From positions 1 through 6,071 of the forward strand of contig JAGXNZ010000196.1 of assembly GCA_019894655.1 (NCBI GenBank): a stretch of DNA of 6,071 nt. The letters run 5' to 3'. A program made the position numbers and the translations under genes. The DNA is from Promethearchaeota archaeon (GTDB taxonomy: Archaea > Asgardarchaeota > Lokiarchaeia > Sigynarchaeales > SOKP01). Positions 1 through 5,893 of the stretch are shown piece after piece (position 1 is the first letter of the stretch; each line of letters opens with the position of its first letter). Below the pieces are notes generated by a model that had not been told where the DNA came from, did not search any database, and saw nothing but the letters and a program-made list of their open reading frames with translations.

Positions 1-899
1 CCACTGCCCATCCATCGTATATCGTTTGCCATTTTTAAAAGCGATAATGCTAATAGTCTTAAACTACTGCTAGCGTAAGCTATGGTGTTATGTGAGGATA
101 TTCCCTCTGCTTTTACTGGATTGATTTTAAAGGATAGCGAAGTTATTTTTGAGAGATGGGAAACGGTGAGTTTGTCAAAATCTTTATGAGCATTTAATCC
201 AGTTCCTAATGCAGTACCACCTATTGGAATGTAGAATAACTCATCCAATACCTTATTTAATCGCTCAATATTAATTTCAATTTGTTTTTTATAGACTTTA
301 AACTCCAACGATAGTGGTATTGGGACAGCATCTTGTAAATGAGTTCTTCCTACTTTGACAATATCTTCGAATTCTTCAATTTTGGTGGCGAGAACTTCTT
401 TTAAACTGTTTAATACTGGTATTAATTTTTGGATCATATGCACAGTTGATATGTGCATCGTGCTTGGGATGACATCGTTAGAAGATTGGCTTTTATTTAC
501 ATGATCATTAGGATGGACGGGATATTTTTTGCCCATAGGAAATCCTAGAATTTGAGATGCCCTGTTAGCTAATACCTCATTTATATTCATGTTTGTTTGA
601 GTTCCGCTTCCAGTTTGATAGATATCAATCGGAAATTGATCCGAGTGTTTACTTTCATTTAAAATCTCGTTAACGGCCTGTAGGATAGCATTACCATTTT
701 CTTTATCGATTAATCCCAATTCCATATTTGCTAATAAACACGCTTTTTTGACCTGTGCTAACGAGGTAATAAATATTGTTGGGAACTTTTTTCCACTTAT
801 TTGGAAGTTTTGCACTGCTCTTTGAGTATTAATGCCCCAATATACATCGCTAGGGACTTCTAATTTGCCCAAAACATCTTTTTCTACGCGGTAATTCAA
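1..899 (-). CDS. fumC: Class II fumarate hydratase (fumarase C), N-terminal part, cut by window edge
   Basis: Catalyses the reversible hydration of fumarate to L-malate in the cytoplasm, a TCA cycle step usable in either direction. About 299 codons are visible and the rest (about 160 residues in the family) lies beyond the left edge. Motifs seen: TGSGTQTNMN near residues 96-105, the B-site HPND at 129-132 followed by VNKSQSSND, GRTHLQD at 184-190 with the catalytic His at 187 (E. coli FumC His188), and GGTALGTGLN at 227-236. The GSGTQ form separates it from aspartase, which has GAGTS. The signature loop with GSSxMPxKxN is not in the window, so integrity of the active site cannot be confirmed. 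The start is TTG at 899: an in-frame TAA lies two codons upstream, and the resulting MNYRVEKD aligns with the E. coli N-terminus (MNTVRSEKD). No clear Shine-Dalgarno is seen. It is transcribed away from the acl genes. Family call is secure; the start is likely. Confidence 0.95.
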   Translation of the reverse strand, partial: MNYRVEKDVLGKLEVPSDVYWGINTQRAVQNFQISGKKFPTIFITSLAQVKKACLLANMELGLIDKENGNAILQAVNEILNESKHSDQFPIDIYQTGSGTQTNMNINEVLANRASQILGFPMGKKYPVHPNDHVNKSQSSNDVIPSTMHISTVHMIQKLIPVLNSLKEVLATKIEEFEDIVKVGRTHLQDAVPIPLSLEFKVYKKQIEINIERLNKVLDELFYIPIGGTALGTGLNAHKDFDKLTVSHLSKITSLSFKINPVKAEGISSHNTIAYASSSLRLLALSLLKMANDIRWMGS

Positions 900-972
900 A
901 ATTTAAAACAACCATAATTTGTTTATTACTAAGGATATTAGAAATAGGGTAATAAAAAAAGTTTATAATAAT

Positions 973-990
973 AGTCAATAAATTTTTCTT
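973..990 (-). promoter_or_regulatory. Putative archaeal BRE/TATA promoter of fumC
   Basis: Read on the minus strand, a purine-rich AAGAAAAA (990-983) runs into TTTATT (982-977), matching the archaeal BRE plus TATA pattern. A start of transcription about 25 bases downstream, near 955, would leave a leader of roughly 55 bases before the TTG at 899. The 11-mer GAAAAATTTAT is shared exactly with the acl promoter. A second AT-rich candidate (TTATAAAC at 968-961) is possible. The assignment rests on motif and position only. Confidence 0.45.
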
Positions 991-1004
991 ACTGAAGTTA
1001 GTAA
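989..1004. promoter_or_regulatory. Imperfect dyad abutting the fumC promoter
   Basis: TTACT (989-993) and AGTAA (1000-1004) form an inverted repeat around GAAGTT. It directly touches the upstream side of the proposed fumC BRE/TATA element, a place where archaeal regulators often bind. Five-base arms in AT-rich DNA can arise by chance. Confidence 0.25.
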
Positions 1005-1054
1005 AACTAAATAAATCTACTTCTATCTATGAAGTGTCAGAAATTTAATGATAT

Positions 1055-1070
1055 AAAAAAAAATAGAAAA
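1055..1070 (-). terminator. Poly-T terminator after the 99-residue membrane protein gene
   Basis: On the minus strand the sequence just beyond the TAA at 1080-1078 reads TTTTCTA followed by nine T (1063-1055). There is no stem-loop, as is usual for archaeal intrinsic termination. It separates this gene from fumC downstream on the same strand, which has its own promoter. Confidence 0.5.
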
Positions 1071-1077
1071 TGAGAAA

Positions 1078-1377
1078 TTAAATCCCAAGTTCTTTTAATT
1101 CTGTTTTTATTTTTTCTAATTTTTCAGTAGTAAGAGTGTAATACTTCCAAAATATCACGACGAACACTATGAAAATGATTGCTGCTATTACCGTCATATG
1201 AAGCCGGACTCCCATTTGAGCTGCAGGGCTAAACGGATTGTCGTCGAATCCTGTTAAAGAGTGGACTATTGCAAAAATTAACACTTGGATAGCACGTGGA
1301 AATCGAGCAATAAATTCTCTTACACCTAAGGTCGCACCTTTTTGATCACTTTTTAAGTTGACAGATTCAATTTCCAA
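1078..1377 (-). CDS. Truncated GPH/MFS-family symporter, C-terminal two helices only; probable remnant
   Basis: The 99-residue product has two hydrophobic segments, about residues 28-43 and 59-77. They are joined by a loop with TGFDDN and PAAQMGVRL, and followed by a basic tail beginning YYTLTTEKLEKIK. This arrangement matches the end of glycoside-pentoside-hexuronide type sodium/sugar symporters: the loop before helix 11, then TGF...Q..A..GIRL, a last helix, and Y.LT.EK...I...L. Those proteins are about 450 residues long, so roughly the first three quarters are missing. The match begins almost at the first residue. The frame opens with TTG at 1377, just after an in-frame TAG at 1383-1381, with no good Shine-Dalgarno. 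I found no transporter-like coding in the same frame back to the next stop at 1443-1441, and saw none in the other frames I skimmed. I infer a decayed transporter remnant, though a small two-helix protein cannot be excluded. The family call is from memory of the C-terminal pattern. Confidence 0.55.
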   Translation of the reverse strand: MEIESVNLKSDQKGATLGVREFIARFPRAIQVLIFAIVHSLTGFDDNPFSPAAQMGVRLHMTVIAAIIFIVFVVIFWKYYTLTTEKLEKIKTELKELGI

Positions 1378-1431
1378 TAACTAGAATTGAATGAAAATAT
1401 CCTCAAGTTGCGAATTAAGTATTATTAGCGT

Positions 1432-1451
1432 AAAAAAAAATCAATTTTTTT
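1432..1451. repeat. A-tract/T-tract palindrome
   Basis: Nine A (1432-1440), TCAA, then seven T (1445-1451) make an A/T inverted repeat with T tracts on both strands. It lies between two divergent genes, where no terminator would be expected. It could be a bidirectional terminator left from a lost gene, a bent DNA element, or chance in AT-rich DNA. Confidence 0.3.
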
Positions 1452-1532
1452 ATTCCAAATTACATTAAAACTAACTTACTGGCTATAATATCTCTATACA
1501 ATCTCACATTTACATCTACATTGACTTAAAAA

Positions 1533-1546
1533 GGGAAGATATTCCC
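1533..1546. promoter_or_regulatory. GGGAA-GATA-TTCCC dyad upstream of the acl promoter
   Basis: Perfect five-base arms GGGAA (1533-1537) and TTCCC (1542-1546) flank GATA, giving a G/C-containing dyad in otherwise very AT-rich DNA. It ends 22 bases before the proposed acl TATA box, a position typical of an activator or repressor site. No regulator gene is visible nearby, so the ligand is unknown. Confidence 0.4.
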
Positions 1547-1560
1547 ATCTGATTAAAGTG

Positions 1561-1578
1561 GGAAAAATTTATATTAAA
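1561..1578 (+). promoter_or_regulatory. Putative archaeal BRE/TATA promoter of the acl operon
   Basis: GGAAAAA (1561-1567, BRE-like) is followed by TTTATATT (1568-1575), close to the archaeal TATA consensus. Transcription would begin near 1597-1600, leaving a leader of about 47 bases before the TTG start at 1647. It shares GAAAAATTTAT with the fumC promoter. This is the best-looking promoter in the window. Confidence 0.55.
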
Positions 1579-1646
1579 AAAGAAGCTACAATAATTACTA
1601 GTCTATATCGTAATATATCAAATTAAAGTAAGAGATAGAAAGAGAA

Positions 1647-2942
1647 TTGGCTCAAAAAAATATTTATGAGTATGATGCTAAAAAGCTCATAGCCAGCGAA
1701 TTACCAAAATATTATCCAGATTTTAAATATCATAACAAATTAACGGTAATTGATTGCGATACAGATTTAGAAAAAGCAATCTCAGATAATTCGTGGATAA
1801 ATACAGAAAAAGTTGTCGTTAAACCTGACCAACTTTTTGGAAAAAGAGGAAAGGCAAATTTACTCTTACTCGATGCAAATTGTGATGAAATGAAAGATTT
1901 CTGCTATGAGAATTTGGATAGAGTCTGCGAGATTGGGAATGTGAGGGGTGCTTTAAAACGCTTACTTGTAGAACCTTTTGTACCTCACGAGAAAGAGTAT
2001 TATGTTTCAATAACAACCCAAAGAGACGGTGATGTCATCCATTTCAGTTTTGAAGGTGGCATTTTCGTAGAAGAGAATTGGGATAAGGTTATTCACATAC
2101 ATATACCTATAGGAACGGATATTACTTCGTTTGATTTAGAGAGTAAAATGCCAGATTTAGGAGATTCTAAAAATATCTTAATTCCGTTTATTAAGGGGCT
2201 TTATCAAGTGTTTGCTAATCAGGATTTTACTTTTCTTGAAATCAATCCATTCGCGATTACTGAAGATAATAAAGTAGTTCCCTTAGATGTTAAAGCCAGA
2301 CTAGACGATACTGCGATGTTTCTTCACGCAGATACATGGGGAAATCCTAACAACCCAATTGAATTTCCAGCCGGCTTTGGACAAACTATGTCTGAAAAAG
2401 AAGCATACATAAGGGAATTAGACGAGAAAACGGGAGCTTCCCTGAAATTAAAGGTTTTAAATCCTGTCGGTCGAGTGTGGATCATGATTGCTGGAGGGGG
2501 CGCTTCAGTTATCTATACAGACACCATTGTCGACTTAGGATATGGAAACGAATTAGGGAACTATGGAGAATACTCTGGGAACCCATCAAGAGAACACACC
2601 GAAATTTATGCTCAAACAATAATTGATCTCATGACAGAAACGCCCGATCCTGCTGGGAGATCAAAGTATCTCATAATTGGCGGAGGAATTGCTAATTTTA
2701 CAGATGTAAAAGCTACTTTTACTGGAATTGTTAGTGCCATCAGGAATTCGGTTGAAAAATTGATAAAAGCCAAAGTTAAAATTTATGTGCGAAGAGGAGG
2801 ACCTAACGAAAAAGAAGGTCTGGAACTCATGAAACAAGTAGGAACAGAGACCGGAATTCCTTTAGAAGTATACGATAGATATACTCATATGACGAGGGTT
2901 GTCGATTTAATAAAACAAGCAGAAGAATCAGGAGGGGCTTAA
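1647..2942 (+). CDS. aclB: ATP-citrate lyase, small subunit (ATP-grasp and citrate-binding)
   Basis: With the next gene it forms ATP-citrate lyase: citrate + CoA + ATP to acetyl-CoA + oxaloacetate + ADP + Pi. This 431-residue subunit corresponds to the N-terminal part of animal ACLY and to plant ACLA; bacterial usage calls it AclB. Residues 1 to about 240 form the ATP-grasp, with VVKPDQL at 57-63, KRGK at 66-69, LLVEPFVPH at 106-114, FEGG at 135-138 and metal-site LEINP at 197-201. The rest is the citrate domain, with AGGGASV, NYGEYSG, IANFTDV (N350 and T352 equal human N346 and T348) and RRGGP at 382-386. Length is near plant ACLA (about 423). The start is TTG at 1647: an in-frame TAA lies 18 bases upstream, the next in-frame ATG is some 80 codons inside, and the N-terminus then aligns with the family. 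The ribosome site is weak (AAAGAGAA). It is the first gene of a two-gene operon. Confidence 0.96.
   Translation: MAQKNIYEYDAKKLIASELPKYYPDFKYHNKLTVIDCDTDLEKAISDNSWINTEKVVVKPDQLFGKRGKANLLLLDANCDEMKDFCYENLDRVCEIGNVRGALKRLLVEPFVPHEKEYYVSITTQRDGDVIHFSFEGGIFVEENWDKVIHIHIPIGTDITSFDLESKMPDLGDSKNILIPFIKGLYQVFANQDFTFLEINPFAITEDNKVVPLDVKARLDDTAMFLHADTWGNPNNPIEFPAGFGQTMSEKEAYIRELDEKTGASLKLKVLNPVGRVWIMIAGGGASVIYTDTIVDLGYGNELGNYGEYSGNPSREHTEIYAQTIIDLMTETPDPAGRSKYLIIGGGIANFTDVKATFTGIVSAIRNSVEKLIKAKVKIYVRRGGPNEKEGLELMKQVGTETGIPLEVYDRYTHMTRVVDLIKQAEESGGA
2931..2937 (+). promoter_or_regulatory. Shine-Dalgarno of aclA inside the end of aclB
   Basis: GGAGGGG is encoded by the last codons of aclB and lies six bases before the ATG at 2944. 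The aclB stop (2940-2942) is one base from that ATG. This is a classic layout for translational coupling, which would help make the two subunits in equal amounts. Confidence 0.8.
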
Positions 2943-2943
2943 A

Positions 2944-4779
2944 ATGGAAGATTACGAACTATTTAACAGAAATACTCAAGCAATTATTTACGGATTTCAA
3001 AGGAACCCAATTCAAAGAATGCTTGATTTCGATTTTGTTAGTAAGAGAGAAAAACAGTCGGTAGCAGCAATAATTAATCCTACTCAGACTGCCGCGATCA
3101 GTTATCATAAAGTTTTTTACGGTAGTTCTGAAATAGTAATACCGATTTATAAAACGCTTGATTTAGCAATGAAAAAACATCCGAATGCTGATGTGATGAT
3201 AAATTTTGCTTCTTTTAGATCTTCGTACGAGACTAGTAAAGAAGCTTTGGAATCTGACACAATTAGAACTGTTGTTATTATAGCTGAAGGGATTCCTGAA
3301 AGACTGAGTCGAGATTTAATCAAAATCGCAAAAGAGAAAAATAAGATTATTATTGGGCCTGCTACTGTGGGAGGAATTGTAGCAGGAGCTTTTAAAATAG
3401 GCAATACTGCCGGAACCCTTGAAAACATTAGACTTTCAAAATTATATCGTCCAGGATCAGTTGGGTTCGTCTCAAAATCGGGCGGCTTAAGCAATGAAAT
3501 GAATTTTATGATAAGTCAAACAACAGATGGCGTGTACGAAGGCATTGCTATTGGTGGCGATCGTTATCCTGGTTCTAGATTGATAGATCATCTCATGCGA
3601 TACGAAGCAAATCCTAGAATAAAAATGTTAGTAGTGCTAGGTGAAATTGGTGGTACGGATGAATATGCGATAGTTGATGCTTTAAAAACCGGAAAAATAA
3701 CTAAACCTATAGTTGGGTGGGTGACCGGAACAGCAGCAAAGATATTGCCTAAAGGATTACAGTTTGGTCACGCAGGGGCTATGGCAGATAGCTCTAAAGA
3801 AACAGCTGACGCTAAGAACCGCGCGTTAAGAGAGGCGGGTGCTATCGTTCCAGAATCATACGAAGATTTAGACAAAGAAATTAGAAAAACATTCGATAAA
3901 CTAAAACAGGAAGGAAAAATACAACCAGTTGAAGATTTTGAACCTCCAGCAGTTCCGTTAGATTATAGTGCTGCTGTAAGGGAAGGAAAAGTAAGAAGAC
4001 CTACTGATGTTGTAGTTACCATCTCTGATGATAGAGGAGATGTTCCTACCTTTGCTGGTATTGGATTAGATACCATTATTAAAAATAATAAATCGATTGG
4101 ATATGTAATCGGTTTATTGTGGTTTAAGAGAGAATTACCAGAATTTGCCCAAGAGTTTATTGAAATAGTCATCAAATTAACGGCCGACCATGGCCCAGCA
4201 GTTTCGGGTGCTCATAACGCAATAATAACAGCTCGGGCAGGAAAAGATTTAATGTCCTCTCTTGCGTCAGGAATTCTGACAATCGGTCCAAGGTTCGGTG
4301 GAGCAATATCAGATGCAGCTAAATACTTCAGAGAAGCTCTACAAAAAGAAATGTCTCCGTTAGATTTTATGGGATATATGAAGAATGTGGTTCAAATTAA
4401 TATCCCAGGTATTGGACATAGAATAAAATCAGTTCAAAATCCCGATGTTCGGGTCCTGTTATTAAAAGAATTCGTATTTAAACACTTTGAAAAGCATCCC
4501 CACCTCGATTACGCTTTAGAAGTTGAGAAACTTACAACCTCTAAAAGAAACAATCTTATCCTCAATGTAGATGGTTGTATTGGCATTACATTTCTAGATT
4601 TACTCGAAAATTTAGATTTTACTAAAGAAGAAATTGAAGATGTTATACATAGTGAAGCATTAAACGGTCTTTTTGTACTTGGACGTTCGATTGGAATGAT
4701 GGGGCATGTGTTCGATCAGAAACGCCAAAGAGCTGGATTATTCAGGCAACCTTGGGACGAGATCTTATTTTCAGAATAG
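2944..4779 (+). CDS. aclA: ATP-citrate lyase, large subunit (CoA-ligase plus citryl-CoA lyase domains)
   Basis: This catalytic subunit forms citryl-phosphate and citryl-CoA and then cleaves citryl-CoA to acetyl-CoA and oxaloacetate. It corresponds to the C-terminal part of animal ACLY and to plant ACLB; bacterial usage is AclA. At 611 residues it is full length (about 608-610 in the family). Order: CoA-binding fold from residue 12 (IIYGFQRNPIQRMLDFDF), IIGPATVGG, SVGFVSKSGG, GVYEGIAIGGDRYPGS, then FGHAGA with phospho-His H276 (human H760). A linker near 318-345 leads to the citrate synthase-like lyase domain: TADHGPAVSGAHN (H424), RAGKDLMSS, GIGHR (H492), LDYALEVEK, NVDG and FDQKR with catalytic D591. 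Every catalytic landmark I know is present, so it should be active. Because the lyase domain is attached, this is ATP-citrate lyase and not the separate citryl-CoA synthetase/lyase pair of Hydrogenobacter. Human-type motifs are matched almost residue for residue. Confidence 0.97.
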   Translation: MEDYELFNRNTQAIIYGFQRNPIQRMLDFDFVSKREKQSVAAIINPTQTAAISYHKVFYGSSEIVIPIYKTLDLAMKKHPNADVMINFASFRSSYETSKEALESDTIRTVVIIAEGIPERLSRDLIKIAKEKNKIIIGPATVGGIVAGAFKIGNTAGTLENIRLSKLYRPGSVGFVSKSGGLSNEMNFMISQTTDGVYEGIAIGGDRYPGSRLIDHLMRYEANPRIKMLVVLGEIGGTDEYAIVDALKTGKITKPIVGWVTGTAAKILPKGLQFGHAGAMADSSKETADAKNRALREAGAIVPESYEDLDKEIRKTFDKLKQEGKIQPVEDFEPPAVPLDYSAAVREGKVRRPTDVVVTISDDRGDVPTFAGIGLDTIIKNNKSIGYVIGLLWFKRELPEFAQEFIEIVIKLTADHGPAVSGAHNAIITARAGKDLMSSLASGILTIGPRFGGAISDAAKYFREALQKEMSPLDFMGYMKNVVQINIPGIGHRIKSVQNPDVRVLLLKEFVFKHFEKHPHLDYALEVEKLTTSKRNNLILNVDGCIGITFLDLLENLDFTKEEIEDVIHSEALNGLFVLGRSIGMMGHVFDQKRQRAGLFRQPWDEILFSE

Positions 4780-4786
4780 TGAATTA

Positions 4787-4807
4787 TTTTTTTTTAATTT
4801 TTTTCTT
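4787..4807 (+). terminator. Poly-T terminator of the acl operon
   Basis: Eight bases after the aclA stop comes T9-AA-T7-C-TT with no stem-loop, matching archaeal intrinsic termination. It lies in the 57-base gap between the convergent aclA and membrane-protein genes. The opposite strand has no T tract, so the minus-strand gene shows no equivalent signal here. Confidence 0.6.
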
Positions 4808-4836
4808 AATTAAATGTAGTATTTTGGAATTTGTAT

Positions 4837-5610
4837 CTAATTATCCTTTTTTTCTAAATATCCTGAACCATAGGGTAACCCAAATATTCCTGGCTTGACC
4901 ATAGGAGCGTGAAAGATACCTTTAGCCCATGGAGCAGGAAACTTCTGGGCAATAGCTGATGAGACTAATGCTATTATAAAAATGAATATGAATATAGCAT
5001 AATTACCCCAAATTGTAAGAAATCCCAAACTAATTGTTACATTGGGCAAATGACAGGCAAAAGTTTTAATTACTATCGATCTAGGTGTGTCATGCTCAGG
5101 ACTCACATAAATATCCCAGAAATAAGCTTGTATGAAAAATTGCCATACACCAATGCAGATATAGCTTAAAATATAGATAAGCCATGGAGAAATACCTGTT
5201 AAACTCCAAAGGTGATAAATTGAAAGAATCAGCCCCCCAGTACTAAAACCCCAGATAAGACCAAATACAATTTCCGAACTGAGATAAAATTTTCTGTCAA
5301 AAGTAAGAGTACTGCGAGGCCATATTATCACATAGGCAATAAATACAAATATAAAACAGACAATTATATACAATATCCAAAATGGGCTTGAGATTTGTTC
5401 CGTAGTGAATAAGGGTCTTGTAAATATCTGCTCGAGCGTCCCTGAGGCAGCTATAAATATATTACAGAAGGAAAAATATATAAGAGCCCGAGTCCATGCA
5501 GCAACCGGTTTCCAAACATCAATAGGGAGTTTTCTACATTTTATTATATATAATCCAATCATAAAACCGCCAAAAATGGCAATAGATGCAATAAAGATAG
5601 GTATTAACAA
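4837..5610 (-). CDS. Integral membrane protein of unknown function, about seven helices
   Basis: I do not recognise this 257-residue protein. Hydrophobic segments lie near residues 2-22, 41-58, 76-97, 112-133, 142-162, 189-201 and 204-222, giving six or seven membrane spans. There is no signal peptide-like cleavage region and no transporter or enzyme motif known to me. The stretch FWDIYVSPEHDTPRSI at 164-179, followed by CHLPN at 186-190, is rich in polar, acidic and His residues between two helices and looks like the functional core. A Pro/Gly-rich tail (APWAKGIFHAP, then KPGIFGLPYG) follows the last helix. The start is TTG at 5610, fixed by AAGGAGA (5624-5618) seven bases upstream; no ATG is better placed. 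It is convergent with aclA and divergent from the isocitrate dehydrogenase gene, so co-function with either is not implied. Coding is convincing; the function is open. Confidence 0.85.
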   Translation of the reverse strand: MLIPIFIASIAIFGGFMIGLYIIKCRKLPIDVWKPVAAWTRALIYFSFCNIFIAASGTLEQIFTRPLFTTEQISSPFWILYIIVCFIFVFIAYVIIWPRSTLTFDRKFYLSSEIVFGLIWGFSTGGLILSIYHLWSLTGISPWLIYILSYICIGVWQFFIQAYFWDIYVSPEHDTPRSIVIKTFACHLPNVTISLGFLTIWGNYAIFIFIFIIALVSSAIAQKFPAPWAKGIFHAPMVKPGIFGLPYGSGYLEKKDN

Positions 5611-5617
5611 GTTAAAT

Positions 5618-5624
5618 TCTCCTT
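5618..5624 (-). promoter_or_regulatory. Shine-Dalgarno that fixes a TTG start
   Basis: On the minus strand AAGGAGA (5624-5618) is followed by the seven-base spacer ATTTAAC and then TTG at 5610. It is the strongest ribosome site for a TTG start in the window, and shows that TTG is really used as an initiator here. Confidence 0.75.
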
Positions 5625-5629
5625 ATGAA

Positions 5630-5646
5630 AGATGTCATCTAAGATG
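5630..5646. promoter_or_regulatory. Nested AGATG/CATCT palindromes in the membrane-protein leader
   Basis: The plus strand reads AGATG-T-CATCT-A-AGATG, so two overlapping 11-base palindromes (5630-5640 and 5636-5646) share the middle CATCT. It lies between the proposed TATA box (about 5688-5681) and the Shine-Dalgarno of the minus-strand membrane gene. It could be an operator, or form alternative hairpins in the leader RNA. Confidence 0.35.
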
Positions 5647-5678
5647 TTTTTATTGTACAAGTTATTAAAAGAATTCTT

Positions 5679-5693
5679 AAATTTTAAACCTCG
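5679..5693 (-). promoter_or_regulatory. Putative TATA promoter of the membrane-protein gene
   Basis: On the minus strand CGAGG precedes TTTAAAAT (5688-5681), an acceptable archaeal TATA box. A start about 25 bases downstream, near 5658, gives a leader of about 48 bases that contains the nested repeat and the Shine-Dalgarno. The upstream BRE match is poor. Confidence 0.4.
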
Positions 5694-5849
5694 GGAATCA
5701 TCGAAAGATGTAATTCTCAGCACTTTTTAATTACCTAAATAAAAAATGCCTAGAATTGACCCTTCTTCAATAAGGGGATATTTGTGGGAGAATTTTAGTC
5801 AAATCTTAATTAAATACAAATTTTTAAGAGATTAGAAATTCAATTATCT

Positions 5850-5866
5850 AGAAAACTATATTTTAT
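5850..5866 (+). promoter_or_regulatory. Putative BRE/TATA promoter of the isocitrate dehydrogenase gene
   Basis: AGAAAAC (5850-5856) followed by TATATTTT (5857-5864) fits the archaeal pattern. Transcription would start about 25 bases downstream, around 5885, leaving a leader of only about 8-10 bases. That fits the absence of a Shine-Dalgarno before the ATG at 5894. Confidence 0.5.
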
Positions 5867-5893
5867 TGCAATTAAAAAACGAGAAATATAAAA

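Noticed and set aside
1..899. Aspartate ammonia-lyase instead of fumarase
   Set aside because: Residues 96-105 read TGSGTQTNMN, the fumarase form; aspartases have a GAGTS version.
1819..2016. Minus-strand ORF of 65 codons within aclB
   Set aside because: It is antisense to the conserved ATP-grasp coding region, with no independent signal.
3147..3494. Minus-strand ORF of 115 codons within aclA
   Set aside because: It is a shadow of aclA, whose sense frame aligns with the ATP-citrate lyase family throughout.
3963..4175. Minus-strand ORF of 70 codons within aclA
   Set aside because: It is antisense to the linker and the start of the lyase domain, with no promoter or ribosome site.
1647..4779. 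Reading the pair as succinyl-CoA synthetase or as citryl-CoA synthetase
   Set aside because: The second protein carries a complete citrate synthase-like lyase domain (H424, H492, D591), and the first has the citrate-site IANFT motif and full ACLY-type length.
5405..5668. Plus-strand ORF of 87 codons
   Set aside because: It lies almost wholly antisense to the well-supported 257-residue membrane protein, has no ribosome site and covers that gene's leader.
5836..5893. Read-through extension of the 29-residue ORF past its TAG
   Set aside because: The continuation is low-complexity Lys/Asn-rich sequence that runs into the dehydrogenase promoter and start.
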